From assembly GCA_026692905.1 (NCBI GenBank), contig JAPLNL010000018.1, positions 100,978 to 164,977 on the forward strand: 64,000 nt of DNA. The letters run 5' to 3'. The translations under genes and the position numbers were made by a program. Source of the DNA: Planctomycetota bacterium. Its GTDB lineage: Bacteria > Planctomycetota > Planctomycetia > Pirellulales > Pirellulaceae. A model generated the notes under the pieces. It was not told the origin of the DNA. It saw only the letters and a list, made by a program, of their open reading frames with translations, and ran no database searches. This document shows positions 34,362 to 42,666 of the stretch, one piece after another (positions within the stretch are counted from its first letter, which is position 1; the number at the start of each line of letters is the position of its first letter).

Positions 34362-36504
34362 TTTCTTTTGACCTCACGATCTGTACTTGCTCCTCAAGGC
34401 ATTGCAGGACATCTTCTTTTTGGATTTGAACATCTTCCAAAACATTCGCACTTATCTGTAGCAGTGCTACAGCGCGACGAATACTCGCCCTCGCGGCCAT
34501 GCTACAGAATGAAGCGATGTCCGCACCTGAGAAACCTTCGGTACGAAGTGCAAGGTCGTCCATGTCGAGCGCCTCGGCCAACGGTCTGGTATGAAGATGT
34601 ACTTTCAGAATAGCTTTGCGGCTCTCTAGGTCCGGCAAGCCGACTTCGATCGTTTGTTCAAATCGGCCAAAGCGGCGGAGGGCAGGATCGACCATATCTG
34701 GCCGATTCGTGGCTGCTAAGACGAACACGCCATTCAAATCCTCGATTCCGTCCATCTCTGCCAAAAATTGACTTAGGACACGCCCTGCGACACCCGAGTC
34801 TTGAACGCCCGACTGACGAGTCGAGCACAAGCCATCTATTTCATCGAAGAACATCAAACAAGGGGCTGCTTGCCTGGCTTTGCTAAATATCTCGCGAATC
34901 GCTTTCTCTGAATCACCAACGAATTTGGACAACAATTCAGGGCCTTTGATCGAGATGAAGTTGACTTGGCTCTCGGTGGCTGCAGCCTTGGCAATCAGAG
35001 TTTTTCCGACACCCGGTGGTCCTGCTAGCAGAATACCCCGCGGCGGTCGGACTTTGGCTTGCGTGAACAGGGACTCATACATCAAAGGCCAAGTGATCGC
35101 TTCGCGAATCTTTTGTTTAATGGGTTCCAAGCCGCCCACGTCATCCCAGTGAACATTCGGCACCTCGACAAACACTTCGCGAATCGCGGATGGTTCCACC
35201 GACTGAAAGGCCTGCACGAACTCAGACATTTTTACCCGAAGCGAAGCAAGCTGGCCGTAGGGAATTCTTTTTTGAGAGAAGTCGATTCGGTCCAACAATT
35301 TGCGCAAGCATACCATCGCCGCTTCACGGCAAAGCGCTTCGAGATCGGCTCCAACAAATCCATGTGTGATACTGGCTAAGTGCCGAAGGTCAACGTCCTC
35401 CTCCAATGGCATGCCACGCGTATGAATTTCCAAAATGTGCAAGCGCTCTGAGCGATCGGGAATGGTGATTTCGATTTCGCGATCAAATCGCCCTGGTCGG
35501 CGAAGGGCAGGATCAATGGAGTTGGGAAGATTTGTCGCAGCGATAACGATTACGTTTTCACGTTGTTTTAGCCCATCCATGAGTGTGAGCAGCTGTGCGA
35601 CGACACGCCGTTCGACATCGCCAACGGCATTCTCCCTCTTGGGAGCGATGGAATCGATTTCATCGAGGAAGATAATACTTGGCGCTTGCTTGCTCGCCTG
35701 CTCGAATATTTTCCGCAAATGCGCTTCGCTTTCCCCGTAGTGCTTGTGAATGATCTCGGGGCCGCTGATAACGAAGAACTTGGCGTCGGATTCATGAGCG
35801 ATTGCCCTCGCGATGAGGGTCTTACCGCAACCAGGTGGTCCGTAGAGGAGTACACCGCGTGGAGCATTGACGCCAAGTCGCTCGAAGACCTCTGGAAATT
35901 TGAGGGGCAGTTCGATCATTTCGCGAATGCGTTGCAGTTGAGCCTTGGCACCCCCCACGTCTTCGTACGATGGACTTCGGTGGCTCATCTCCGCGGCGCA
36001 TTGTTCTATAACAAGTTTGGTGTTTGGAGCGATAATGACTGCCCCAGGCGGAACGACGGATTGGACATCAAAGTCGATGGACTCATTACCGAAGAGAATG
36101 GCTCGTACGATGCTTCCCTTTTGAACTGCCAATCCGTCTATGAGCGAGGCGATGTAATCCAAGTCTCGTTCGATGGGCCGAATCTTGCGAGGCCGCAGCG
36201 TAATTTGCTGTGCTTCGACGGCGTCAATTTTCTGAACCTCGACTAAGTCGTCGATACTGCAACCAATGGTTTCACGCAGGACACCGTCTATGGAAATACG
36301 CGACTCGCCTCGAGCATCTTTATGCGCTGGCATCGCTTTACCGACCGCGGTTCGCGTGCCGGTCATGGTGACGATATCGCCTGATCGGATGCAGAGTGAC
36401 TGCATGTCGAGAGGGTCAAGACGCAAAAGTCCTCGTCCAACGTCACGACTAGAAGCTTCGACGACGCGAAGCTTTATTTTGGGAGTAGTGTCTATCGTAG
36501 ACAT
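34354..36504 (-). CDS. CDC48/p97-type double AAA+ ATPase in the gas-vesicle operon
   Basis: A 716-residue protein with full CDC48 layout: N domain (about 8-100, LRVVEASSRDVGRGLLRLDP), D1 AAA with GPPGCGKTLIARAIA and IIFLDEIDSIAPKRE, and D2 AAA with GPPGVGKTLIAKAAA and CLMFFDEIDGLCSTRQ. D1 has DPALRRPGRFDREIEI; D2 has DPALRRFGRFEQ. CDC48 proteins unfold or extract proteins using ATP. The 8-bp overlap with a GvpF/L gene ties it to gas-vesicle assembly or turnover; a likely job is remodelling GvpA aggregates or removing faulty vesicles. It is not one of the classic core Gvp proteins. Confidence 0.9.
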   Translation of the reverse strand: MSTIDTTPKIKLRVVEASSRDVGRGLLRLDPLDMQSLCIRSGDIVTMTGTRTAVGKAMPAHKDARGESRISIDGVLRETIGCSIDDLVEVQKIDAVEAQQITLRPRKIRPIERDLDYIASLIDGLAVQKGSIVRAILFGNESIDFDVQSVVPPGAVIIAPNTKLVIEQCAAEMSHRSPSYEDVGGAKAQLQRIREMIELPLKFPEVFERLGVNAPRGVLLYGPPGCGKTLIARAIAHESDAKFFVISGPEIIHKHYGESEAHLRKIFEQASKQAPSIIFLDEIDSIAPKRENAVGDVERRVVAQLLTLMDGLKQRENVIVIAATNLPNSIDPALRRPGRFDREIEITIPDRSERLHILEIHTRGMPLEEDVDLRHLASITHGFVGADLEALCREAAMVCLRKLLDRIDFSQKRIPYGQLASLRVKMSEFVQAFQSVEPSAIREVFVEVPNVHWDDVGGLEPIKQKIREAITWPLMYESLFTQAKVRPPRGILLAGPPGVGKTLIAKAAATESQVNFISIKGPELLSKFVGDSEKAIREIFSKARQAAPCLMFFDEIDGLCSTRQSGVQDSGVAGRVLSQFLAEMDGIEDLNGVFVLAATNRPDMVDPALRRFGRFEQTIEVGLPDLESRKAILKVHLHTRPLAEALDMDDLALRTEGFSGADIASFCSMAARASIRRAVALLQISANVLEDVQIQKEDVLQCLEEQVQIVRSKENE

Positions 36505-36576
36505 AGTTTGATAACGAATCCATTCGTGTGTGAAAACCTATCACCCCCAGCCCGTCTCCTAAAAAAGTGCGGTCTA

Positions 36577-36638
36577 GGGAGGGCGAGGCTCCTGCCGAGC
36601 CGTTTACGCATTAAGCTCGGCAGGAGCCTCGCTCTCCC
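36577..36638. repeat. Palindromic dispersed repeat, family 1, copy 2
   Basis: Arms GGCGAGGCTCCTGCCGAGC and GCTCGGCAGGAGCCTCGC flank a 14-nt loop. Only the core palindrome is present, without the tail seen at 8752 and 63896. It lies between the Hsp20-like gene and the AAA ATPase gene and could form a stable RNA hairpin within the operon transcript. Confidence 0.85.
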
Positions 36639-36723
36639 ATTGAAATTGCAAGCAATTCCAAAAAGAAAGCGAGACGGCCTCCTCTGGGCGAGGGGGCCAA
36701 GGTGGTAAACTGAGATGTGTATC

Positions 36724-37287
36724 TCAGTTAAAAGTCTTTGTTAATCGAATCTCGATCACGCCGTTGTTGGCAGTGATCGCAACTTGGTCGGGACCAAACT
36801 CGCGAGGTAGATCGAGTTCTTTTTTGAATTCCGCCACCTTGCTGGTGCCATGAATGTGGAGAATTTTTTCGATAAACGAAAGATGGACGTCTTCGCTAGA
36901 TACTCCGGGCATCTCGGCAATAACAAGTAGATGATCCCCTTCATCGAACAGCTCCACATGAGGCTCGCGTACACGGGGAACTTGAGCGACTGGGCTTAGC
37001 GCCGATTGAGTTCGCGGCGTTTGGCCGGGCTTTTGCATTGGCTTGATTTCGGCAACGCCGTCACCACCAGGCCCGAACTTGACATTAAATCCGTAGGATG
37101 TAGTCATCTTCTTTCCAGAGGGTGATTCGCTTTGATGTGTCGCGTTCCGGAGTGCTTCACCTTTTTCCGCGAGCTCACCAAATTTGGTAATGAGATTGGA
37201 GACGCCGTCGAATAGCCCTCCAATACCAAGCATGGCAGATAAGTCCGCCGCTGCGTCTTTTTTCTTGGTTTCTTCTGGGTCACTCAT
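36724..37287 (-). CDS. Hsp20/alpha-crystallin-type protein of gas-vesicle cluster (GvpH-like)
   Basis: A 187-residue protein from ATG 37287, 7 nt after an AAGGAG site; a TTG two codons upstream is in frame but inside that spacing. The N-terminal part (about 12-60) has a helix LSAMLGIGGLFDGVSNLITK. The alpha-crystallin domain is about 100-187: REPHVELFDEGDHLLVIAEM and PGVSSEDVHLSFIEKILHIH, ending NNGVIEIRLTKTF. In haloarchaea GvpH is a small heat-shock-like protein that stabilises GvpA or GvpC. Its place at the head of the gvp cluster supports that role. Confidence 0.85.
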   Translation of the reverse strand: MSDPEETKKKDAAADLSAMLGIGGLFDGVSNLITKFGELAEKGEALRNATHQSESPSGKKMTTSYGFNVKFGPGGDGVAEIKPMQKPGQTPRTQSALSPVAQVPRVREPHVELFDEGDHLLVIAEMPGVSSEDVHLSFIEKILHIHGTSKVAEFKKELDLPREFGPDQVAITANNGVIEIRLTKTFN

Positions 37288-37466
37288 TCTCAAACTCCTT
37301 CGTATGCAGACTCAAAGACTCACTGCATAGCTGATTCGGAATTTGAACTCTCAGCGCTCGGACGATTCGTTCGGGGCTGGAGCGTTTGCACCGTTTGCAG
37401 TCTCGGGAGGTTGCAACAATCGCGTTAGCGGGAAAATAAGGAATGCGGGATTCCCTTAGGGAGTAG

Positions 37467-37928
37467 TTAAGATACTTTGAGTTCTGTAATGTTTTGGTGC
37501 GAGACCACCAGCTTCGTTGTCCCGGTGCTATCAAAACGAGAAACGGTTAGTAGAAACCATCGCTTTTCAGTTGGGCTATCGCAGGGATATTCATATTCGA
37601 ATCTGGTGCATGCTCCCTGGATGACGCTGCGAATGCCGGTTGCTACGTCCGAAGCGATGGTTGCTCCATCCCCCTTATCTTCATCCGCTATCGTGAGATA
37701 GTTGCTGCCAATGCCAAAGTCGTCTCCTTGGAATCCATTCTGCACCGCAAAGCGTTTCCATTGCTCATTGACGAACAAAATCGTTCCCTGACCATCCAAG
37801 ATCGCTATGTGAGCCGGAATAGAATCGATTGTTCCCTCCAAAAAATCGAACATCCGTTCATATTCAGAATGAGTGCCTCGTTGCCCAAGCACATCGGTCG
37901 GGAGTCCAGTACAGATAGTATCAATCAT
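37467..37928 (-). CDS. Stand-alone PAS domain protein
   Basis: A 153-residue protein with a GAGG ribosome-binding site 6 nt before the ATG. A single PAS domain spans about 30-150: TIDSIPAHIAILDGQGTILF, VNEQWKRFAVQNGF and WFLLTVSRFDSTGTTKLVVS ending with HQNITELK, the typical PAC end. No kinase, cyclase or DNA-binding part is attached. PAS domains bind heme, flavin or small ligands and sense redox or light. It is encoded just before the Hsp20-like gene on the same strand (gap about 180 bp), so it may be the first gene of the gas-vesicle transcript. Confidence 0.8.
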   Translation of the reverse strand: MIDTICTGLPTDVLGQRGTHSEYERMFDFLEGTIDSIPAHIAILDGQGTILFVNEQWKRFAVQNGFQGDDFGIGSNYLTIADEDKGDGATIASDVATGIRSVIQGACTRFEYEYPCDSPTEKRWFLLTVSRFDSTGTTKLVVSHQNITELKVS

Positions 37929-38135
37929 TTAATCCTCAATTACTCCTTAGGTAGTTTTGGCAATGCGAACGTCTCGCCTCACTTCAACTTTTCTTTTCTC
38001 TTTCACAATATAGGACGCATCAGAGATCGAGCTTGGCCTCGATAGGAAAGATAGCAGCGAAATTTTCGGCTGCAGGGAAACTGAGGTAAGGAATATGCTT
38101 ACCCGTCTAGAGCCAGCCGTTGGGCAAGTGCGTTG

Positions 38136-38753
38136 CTAAGTTTTAGACATTGTCCTGGGCTTGCCAAAGGGATGTTCTACAGCAATGCTTCCATCTAAGA
38201 AATCTTCAACGCGGTGAAGCATTCCTATGAACAAAATTCCAACTTGAGTTGCTTGAAGAGTACTGGAAATACGATTTGCGATAAACTGATCTCTCTGACT
38301 AAGCAGGCTTGTATACCCTGGCTCTCTATTCGATTCATCATCAAAGCCCAGAAAGCCGTCTTCAAGCGATTTTCGGACTACATCGTATTCTTTTAATAAA
38401 AGCTCTGCGGACTCTGTGCCCATAAGCGTTGCTCCTCGTTCCATGAGCCATGCGAGCAGCTGATGATTAGGACTTCCTTTGGCTGCCAGATCGCAAACAA
38501 TTTTTTGTTCGATGATTTGCTTTGGGTGACCGGTATACGGAAGTGCATCTTGGAAGATCACGATTCGATTGAACTCGATTTGCCAGCTCTCAATGCCAGA
38601 TCGCAGCTCCTTCCAAAAGTTCTCCACCGCACTTTGTGTTGAGAGAATGGAAGAGTCGGAAAGCAATTTCTTCTTGAACTCTTGGATGGGGACGTAGAGC
38701 GATCCCAGGTCTTGGCGCGAGTGGATGATTGGGATGATATTGAGTTTACGCAT
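38136..38753 (-). CDS. Uncharacterised protein, possible TraB/ChaN-like fold
   Basis: A 205-residue soluble protein. The C-terminal part has RDQFIANRISSTLQATQVGI followed by LFIGMLHRVEDFL, which resembles the closing R-x3-A...GxxH block of the TraB/TIKI/ChaN superfamily. The N-terminal part starts MRKLNIIPIIHSRQDLGSLY, compatible with the first strand and His of the same fold. I am not certain of the family. It lies between the gas-vesicle and bilin clusters on their strand, with an inverted-repeat element upstream. Confidence 0.5.
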   Translation of the reverse strand: MRKLNIIPIIHSRQDLGSLYVPIQEFKKKLLSDSSILSTQSAVENFWKELRSGIESWQIEFNRIVIFQDALPYTGHPKQIIEQKIVCDLAAKGSPNHQLLAWLMERGATLMGTESAELLLKEYDVVRKSLEDGFLGFDDESNREPGYTSLLSQRDQFIANRISSTLQATQVGILFIGMLHRVEDFLDGSIAVEHPFGKPRTMSKT

Positions 38754-38773
38754 TATGTCCCAAGGATAATCTA

Positions 38774-38926
38774 CTTCCCCTTCTCCTCACGAGGCTTGTT
38801 GATTTAGTCGTTTAACAGTCAGCCGAGGGCGTACTTGTTACGTTAACAGTACGCCTACGGCTGACTGTTAAACGACGTGAATGCGGACAATTATTGCATC
38901 AAAAAGCCCCCCCGAGGAGAAAGGGA
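38774..38926. repeat. Long nested inverted repeat (MITE-like or large hairpin)
   Basis: Outer arms at 38774-38797 and 38903-38926 are imperfectly complementary (GAGGAGAA block). Inner arms at 38807-38834 and 38849-38876 pair at about 26 of 28 positions (GTCGTTTAACAGTCAGCCG type), and the loop TGTTACGTTAACA is itself self-complementary. It lies between the 799-residue globin protein gene and the TraB-like gene. It could be a miniature transposable element or a transcription end for the bilin operon. Confidence 0.8.
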
Positions 38927-38950
38927 GAAAAAAATGATTGACGCATGTCC

Positions 38951-41350
38951 CTAGTTTAACGCCCCCACGTCGGAAAAGGACACTGCGGGTGCATTGACGG
39001 AAATAGCGATCTTGGGCATCACACGTTTCGGTCCAAGGTCGTTTCGCTCAGGGCCTGTCGACCGGGTCACGAAAAGTTGCTTGAGGTAGCTCTCAATCGC
39101 ATCTGCTTCATCCCGGTCCAAGTGGCTTCGAAGGGTGCTTGTGATTTCATTGAAGTTGGCTTTTTCCCAAGATCCATTGGGCTCAAAAGTTTCCGGCTTC
39201 GACCGAATGTTGGTGCCGATTCGCTTTCGCCACCAGTCCTTGAAACTAGAAACATCGCCGGGTGAAGTCATTAAGAAGTGGGAAAGACCACGAAGCGTAA
39301 CCGCATTGTCCCGAATGCAAGCCTCGAGTCCCGTTTCGCCGATTTGCGCTTTGTACGCCGGCGAAGCATTGATGACCGCCGTGGAAACTTTTTCCGCCAT
39401 CCTGTTGCTCATCTCGTTGATCTTCATTGCACCCGTGTAAGCTGGTGCTGCAGACGCGAGACCGAGCAGGAGTTCACCGATTTCGGGGTACTCTCGAAGT
39501 TGTTCAAGCAATCCGCGCAAGAACTCAACGATGACGCTGCCCGGCAGTTTGCTGAATCGTACTTGCTCGTTGCGGAAGTAGTCGTGCAACGCTACCTCTG
39601 CGGCTGGACCACCGATGATTGCTGCCTCGATGGTTTTCTCCACCAGGAACTTCCCGTCGCGGCGACCTGCCTTGACTCCATGGCGTTCCAAGGATTCGTG
39701 ACGTGGCGAGGCTTGATAGCCTCGTTCAACAGCACTGACAGCGAACTTATCGGAATGCGCCATCACCGAGTGCAGCCTTGCGTGACGATCAAAACAACCC
39801 ATGGCATCATCCAAATAGCTGCGTGCCAGTTTGGCATCCTCCGGGTTAGTATGTGATTCCAAAACACGGACTACCCGTTCATAAACTTGTCGTAAAATCC
39901 CTACATTGAAAGGGAGATTCGGGAGTAAGAACTTAGAAACATAAGACCGGAAGTGAAATCCATTAACGCCTGCTGGTCCGCTTGGAATCAGAATCACTAT
40001 CTGGGAAAGTACGAGTCGTATGTCGCGATAGGCAGCGCGTTTGTCTGCCCCGAATTGGCTGAAGTTATCGATCGCCCAGTTGGCGGCTTCCAGTGAAACC
40101 TTGTCGACCACTTCAGCAAGTCGCATGGCCGTTTCGCTTCGCCTTGCAACTTCAACCAGTTGCAAAATCGCATTGCGAAAAGCCTTGGCGGTTCCGTCTT
40201 TCCAACGTTCCTCGACAACCTCTAGCAGTACTTTTAGGTTGGAGGCCAACAGACTGGAGTGGCACGATGGCATTGCAGGCAGAACCGTATTGCACCACAG
40301 GTCCGCTAGTTGAGAACTTTGCAGTTCCATCGGTCCGCAAGCATGCAAAATCGCAAGCTCGGTAACCAATTGACGATTGCCCATCGCCACGGCAGTCTGA
40401 AATTCGTCGGAACGCAATAGTCCTAAAGCCTCGCCTCGCTCGAGAAGTCGAGCAGCTGCCGTATCTGCAATTTCACCTGCATGGCTTGCAAGCTGAACCG
40501 ACAGTAGTAGGTGCTCTGAGTTGTCCGCAAGCGATTCGAAGAGCTCATTGACGGCAGAGGCTGCTTCTGGACCGCAGCATTCTACGATTCCTTCTCGCAG
40601 CGCAAGAAACGCCCAATACCAGACCTCGGCTTTGTACTCGACTTGATTGACCAACCGCTCAATCAACCAACCCACGAACTGCTTCTTCATTTCGGATGGC
40701 GTCGGTGTGCGCATCACACGAGCGACTTCTTTGATAAACAGTTCGAAGTCCCGCTTGCACTTGGAAACGCTTGCGACTCCGTATTTGTTTTTGACTTCGG
40801 GCATAATCGCCATCAACCGTTCGGCAGCAAACTCCGCTACGCGGCGGTGTGCCCGTTGGATGGTTCCGCTGTGCGACGCTTGCCGAACAAAGGCAATCAT
40901 CTCGTCGAATGCGGTATCGACAAACGGGTGTGCATGCGAGGGAAGTTCGCGATGAACGCCTTGCTGAATAAAATGAAAGAACACCTCAAAGTGCTGACCG
41001 GTGACATTCGCTGCATCCAAATGCCCGATCAGCCACGAGAGTACCTTTTCAAAGAGAATTTCGCACGACCCCTCACGGACCGCTTGGGCGATGTAGCGGA
41101 GAATGATGCGGCCGTCTTGATGCCCTTTTTTGCGACGCATCGAACCGCTTGGGCCATCAAATCCGGGGACAGTATCGCAGTAAGCATGTGTAGCATAGTC
41201 GACGATTTCGAATTCAAATTGCTGCAACATTCGAGAGACGAGCATGCGATGCGGCAACTCCAGCGACGAGCCCAAGGCCTGCTCTTGTTCGATCGAGGTG
41301 AAGTAGCGACCTTCCGAGGCCGACATCACTTTGGAAAATGCTCTAGTCAT
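38951..41350 (-). CDS. Tandem phycobiliprotein-like globin protein, about six units
   Basis: A 799-residue, all-helical, soluble protein with a CAGGAG ribosome-binding site. I read about six units of 116-124 residues. Each carries the phycobiliprotein helix-E element (xxRD followed by a helix and a YxxAL-like stretch): HQD at 77-79, KCKRD at 197-201, a degenerate GN at 324-325, AYRD at 440-443, GRRD at 562-565 and ACIRD at 677-681. In phycobiliproteins this element is CARD with Cys84 as the bilin link. Units 2 (Cys198) and 6 (Cys678) keep Cys at that place; the others do not. The first unit resembles the single-domain globin at 42129. The gene is the last of the bilin operon. It may be a multi-bilin scaffold. 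The domain reading is by eye, without a search. Confidence 0.65.
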   Translation of the reverse strand: MTRAFSKVMSASEGRYFTSIEQEQALGSSLELPHRMLVSRMLQQFEFEIVDYATHAYCDTVPGFDGPSGSMRRKKGHQDGRIILRYIAQAVREGSCEILFEKVLSWLIGHLDAANVTGQHFEVFFHFIQQGVHRELPSHAHPFVDTAFDEMIAFVRQASHSGTIQRAHRRVAEFAAERLMAIMPEVKNKYGVASVSKCKRDFELFIKEVARVMRTPTPSEMKKQFVGWLIERLVNQVEYKAEVWYWAFLALREGIVECCGPEAASAVNELFESLADNSEHLLLSVQLASHAGEIADTAAARLLERGEALGLLRSDEFQTAVAMGNRQLVTELAILHACGPMELQSSQLADLWCNTVLPAMPSCHSSLLASNLKVLLEVVEERWKDGTAKAFRNAILQLVEVARRSETAMRLAEVVDKVSLEAANWAIDNFSQFGADKRAAYRDIRLVLSQIVILIPSGPAGVNGFHFRSYVSKFLLPNLPFNVGILRQVYERVVRVLESHTNPEDAKLARSYLDDAMGCFDRHARLHSVMAHSDKFAVSAVERGYQASPRHESLERHGVKAGRRDGKFLVEKTIEAAIIGGPAAEVALHDYFRNEQVRFSKLPGSVIVEFLRGLLEQLREYPEIGELLLGLASAAPAYTGAMKINEMSNRMAEKVSTAVINASPAYKAQIGETGLEACIRDNAVTLRGLSHFLMTSPGDVSSFKDWWRKRIGTNIRSKPETFEPNGSWEKANFNEITSTLRSHLDRDEADAIESYLKQLFVTRSTGPERNDLGPKRVMPKIAISVNAPAVSFSDVGALN

Positions 41351-41465
41351 TGTAATTATCTCCTGAAATTGCTTCGCTAAAGTTGAGGCATGATATGCCG
41401 TGCTTTGTTATGGTGTTTCGTCGGTTCTCGACAAAACCCAAAGCATACGCAGGCTTCCGTGCCAA

Positions 41466-42119
41466 TTAGGATTGAATGGATAAAAGGTGTTCGAGTAATT
41501 CTTGATGTAATTTTCGTGGAGTGTTCCAGCTTCGTAGATCTTGCATTCGTTTTGTGTCGGACAATAAAAAACGACTCTCGCCGTGGCCTTGTTTGTTGCA
41601 TTGGGACTGAAGGCTATCAATTTCTTTCCCGATAAAATGCGTAAACATTCCGGCAAAGATTCCACCGGTCAGTATATCTGCAGGGTAATCGAGATCTTGT
41701 TGCGTGATCTCAGCCATGATGGCTCCCTCAAGCCCAAGTACGATTACGCCTTTTTCAAAGTGGGAGTAGTCGATGGTGAGGTTTCCCCACCCGTTATGGC
41801 AAAATTCTTGGGTCAGTAAACTTTGGAAAAAGGAGAGCGGAAAATCCTGCATTGGGCACTGATAAAACTCAGACCAAGCGTTGTCCAAGCATGTTCCGAA
41901 GTTCCTCCCCCATTTGCGACCGCAGTGGTGCAGTACGTGCCCTACTCGGTCACCACATTCCTTTTCAAGTGCGCGATGGAGTCCCAACAGGAAATCATTC
42001 GTGAGAGCGATCATACGTCGTCCTGACCGATTGACCATGATACCGGTCTCTACATTGGCCGTCACGTAGAGCTTTTCGATGTAGTAGTTTTTGAATTCGA
42101 GTTCTGTTGAAACGCTCAT
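41466..42119 (-). CDS. V4R domain protein (first in this list, distal copy)
   Basis: A 217-residue protein. It has the V4R (4-vinyl reductase-like) features: a helical entry LLGLHRALEKECGDRVGHVL, CGRKWGRNFG, a core GWGNLTIDYSHFEKGVIVLG, and DILTGGIFAGMFTHFIGKEI leading to CNKQGHGESRF. In the usual V4R ending (CxxxGxxxC) the second Cys is Ser here. V4R proteins bind small hydrophobic or tetrapyrrole ligands, as in BchJ. It starts 9 bp after the globin gene ends. Two V4R proteins with a bilin-associated globin is the gene set reported for BBAG clusters. Confidence 0.8.
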   Translation of the reverse strand: MSVSTELEFKNYYIEKLYVTANVETGIMVNRSGRRMIALTNDFLLGLHRALEKECGDRVGHVLHHCGRKWGRNFGTCLDNAWSEFYQCPMQDFPLSFFQSLLTQEFCHNGWGNLTIDYSHFEKGVIVLGLEGAIMAEITQQDLDYPADILTGGIFAGMFTHFIGKEIDSLQSQCNKQGHGESRFLLSDTKRMQDLRSWNTPRKLHQELLEHLLSIQS

Positions 42120-42128
42120 GGATCACTT

Positions 42129-42626
42129 TCAAACGGCAGGTGTTGCAGGAGCGGGGAAATCCGACATGATTTCGATGGTTCGATTCATGAATGGCTCAAA
42201 GACGGTAAAGGCGTCGGGCGGGAGACTTTGGCGAAACCCTTGTTTCAAATAAGTGTAGGTGTCGCGATTGAATTCCGGGGTGAAGTTGAGGCCTGCCAGA
42301 ATGGTTCGCAACCAAAACAGGAGCTTGTCCTCGAGGATGCTTATTTCGTCCAGCATCATCGCTTGGGCCATGTACCGCGTCGTTAGCTGCACATCTCGAA
42401 ACGCTTTGGCCCAGGCGCTGCCGTGGTACTTGTCAAAATTGGGGTATCGTTTCCTGGTGCTTTCAATACAAAAACGAACCGCTGCATCTTCGTTCGCCTC
42501 AATGAGAGCCATCACTCGAAAACGTTCGTCAAATCCTTTGACGTAGTCGAGTACTTCCTTTCGCTCCTCTTCTGTTAGGTAGCGGCTATCACTACCAACT
42601 AAGATTTCCGAGATCCGATTGTTCAT
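42129..42626 (-). CDS. Bilin biosynthesis-associated globin (phycobiliprotein-like), BBAG type
   Basis: A 165-residue protein, the length of a phycobiliprotein subunit. Features in order: SEILVGSDSRYLTEEERKEV (as in phycocyanin ADxxGRFLSxxEL), FDERFRVMALIEANEDAAVR, then AKAFRDVQLTTRYMAQAM aligned to AKCARDIGYYLRMVTY, and LRTILAGLNFTPEFNRDTYT followed by YLKQGF. Arg77-Asp78 (the bilin-contacting RD) are kept, but the Cys84 position is Ala75; Cys53 is the only Cys. A bilin would thus bind non-covalently or elsewhere. It has an AGGAAG ribosome-binding site and is in one operon with bilin synthesis genes. Its role may be bilin storage, transport or sensing. Confidence 0.82.
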   Translation of the reverse strand: MNNRISEILVGSDSRYLTEEERKEVLDYVKGFDERFRVMALIEANEDAAVRFCIESTRKRYPNFDKYHGSAWAKAFRDVQLTTRYMAQAMMLDEISILEDKLLFWLRTILAGLNFTPEFNRDTYTYLKQGFRQSLPPDAFTVFEPFMNRTIEIMSDFPAPATPAV

Positions 42627-42666
42627 GAACGCTTCCTGTTTTTGCCGACGGCAATGGCGGTTGTTG

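Noticed and set aside
38951..41350. HEAT-repeat bilin lyase (CpcE/NblB-like) identity for the 799-residue protein
   Set aside because: Repeat period is about 120, not about 30-40, and the recurring xxRD-helix element fits globin units better. It remains the main alternative to test.
41377..41665. Short frames downstream of the V4R gene start or end region
   Set aside because: They overlap the end of the V4R gene in another frame and lack features.
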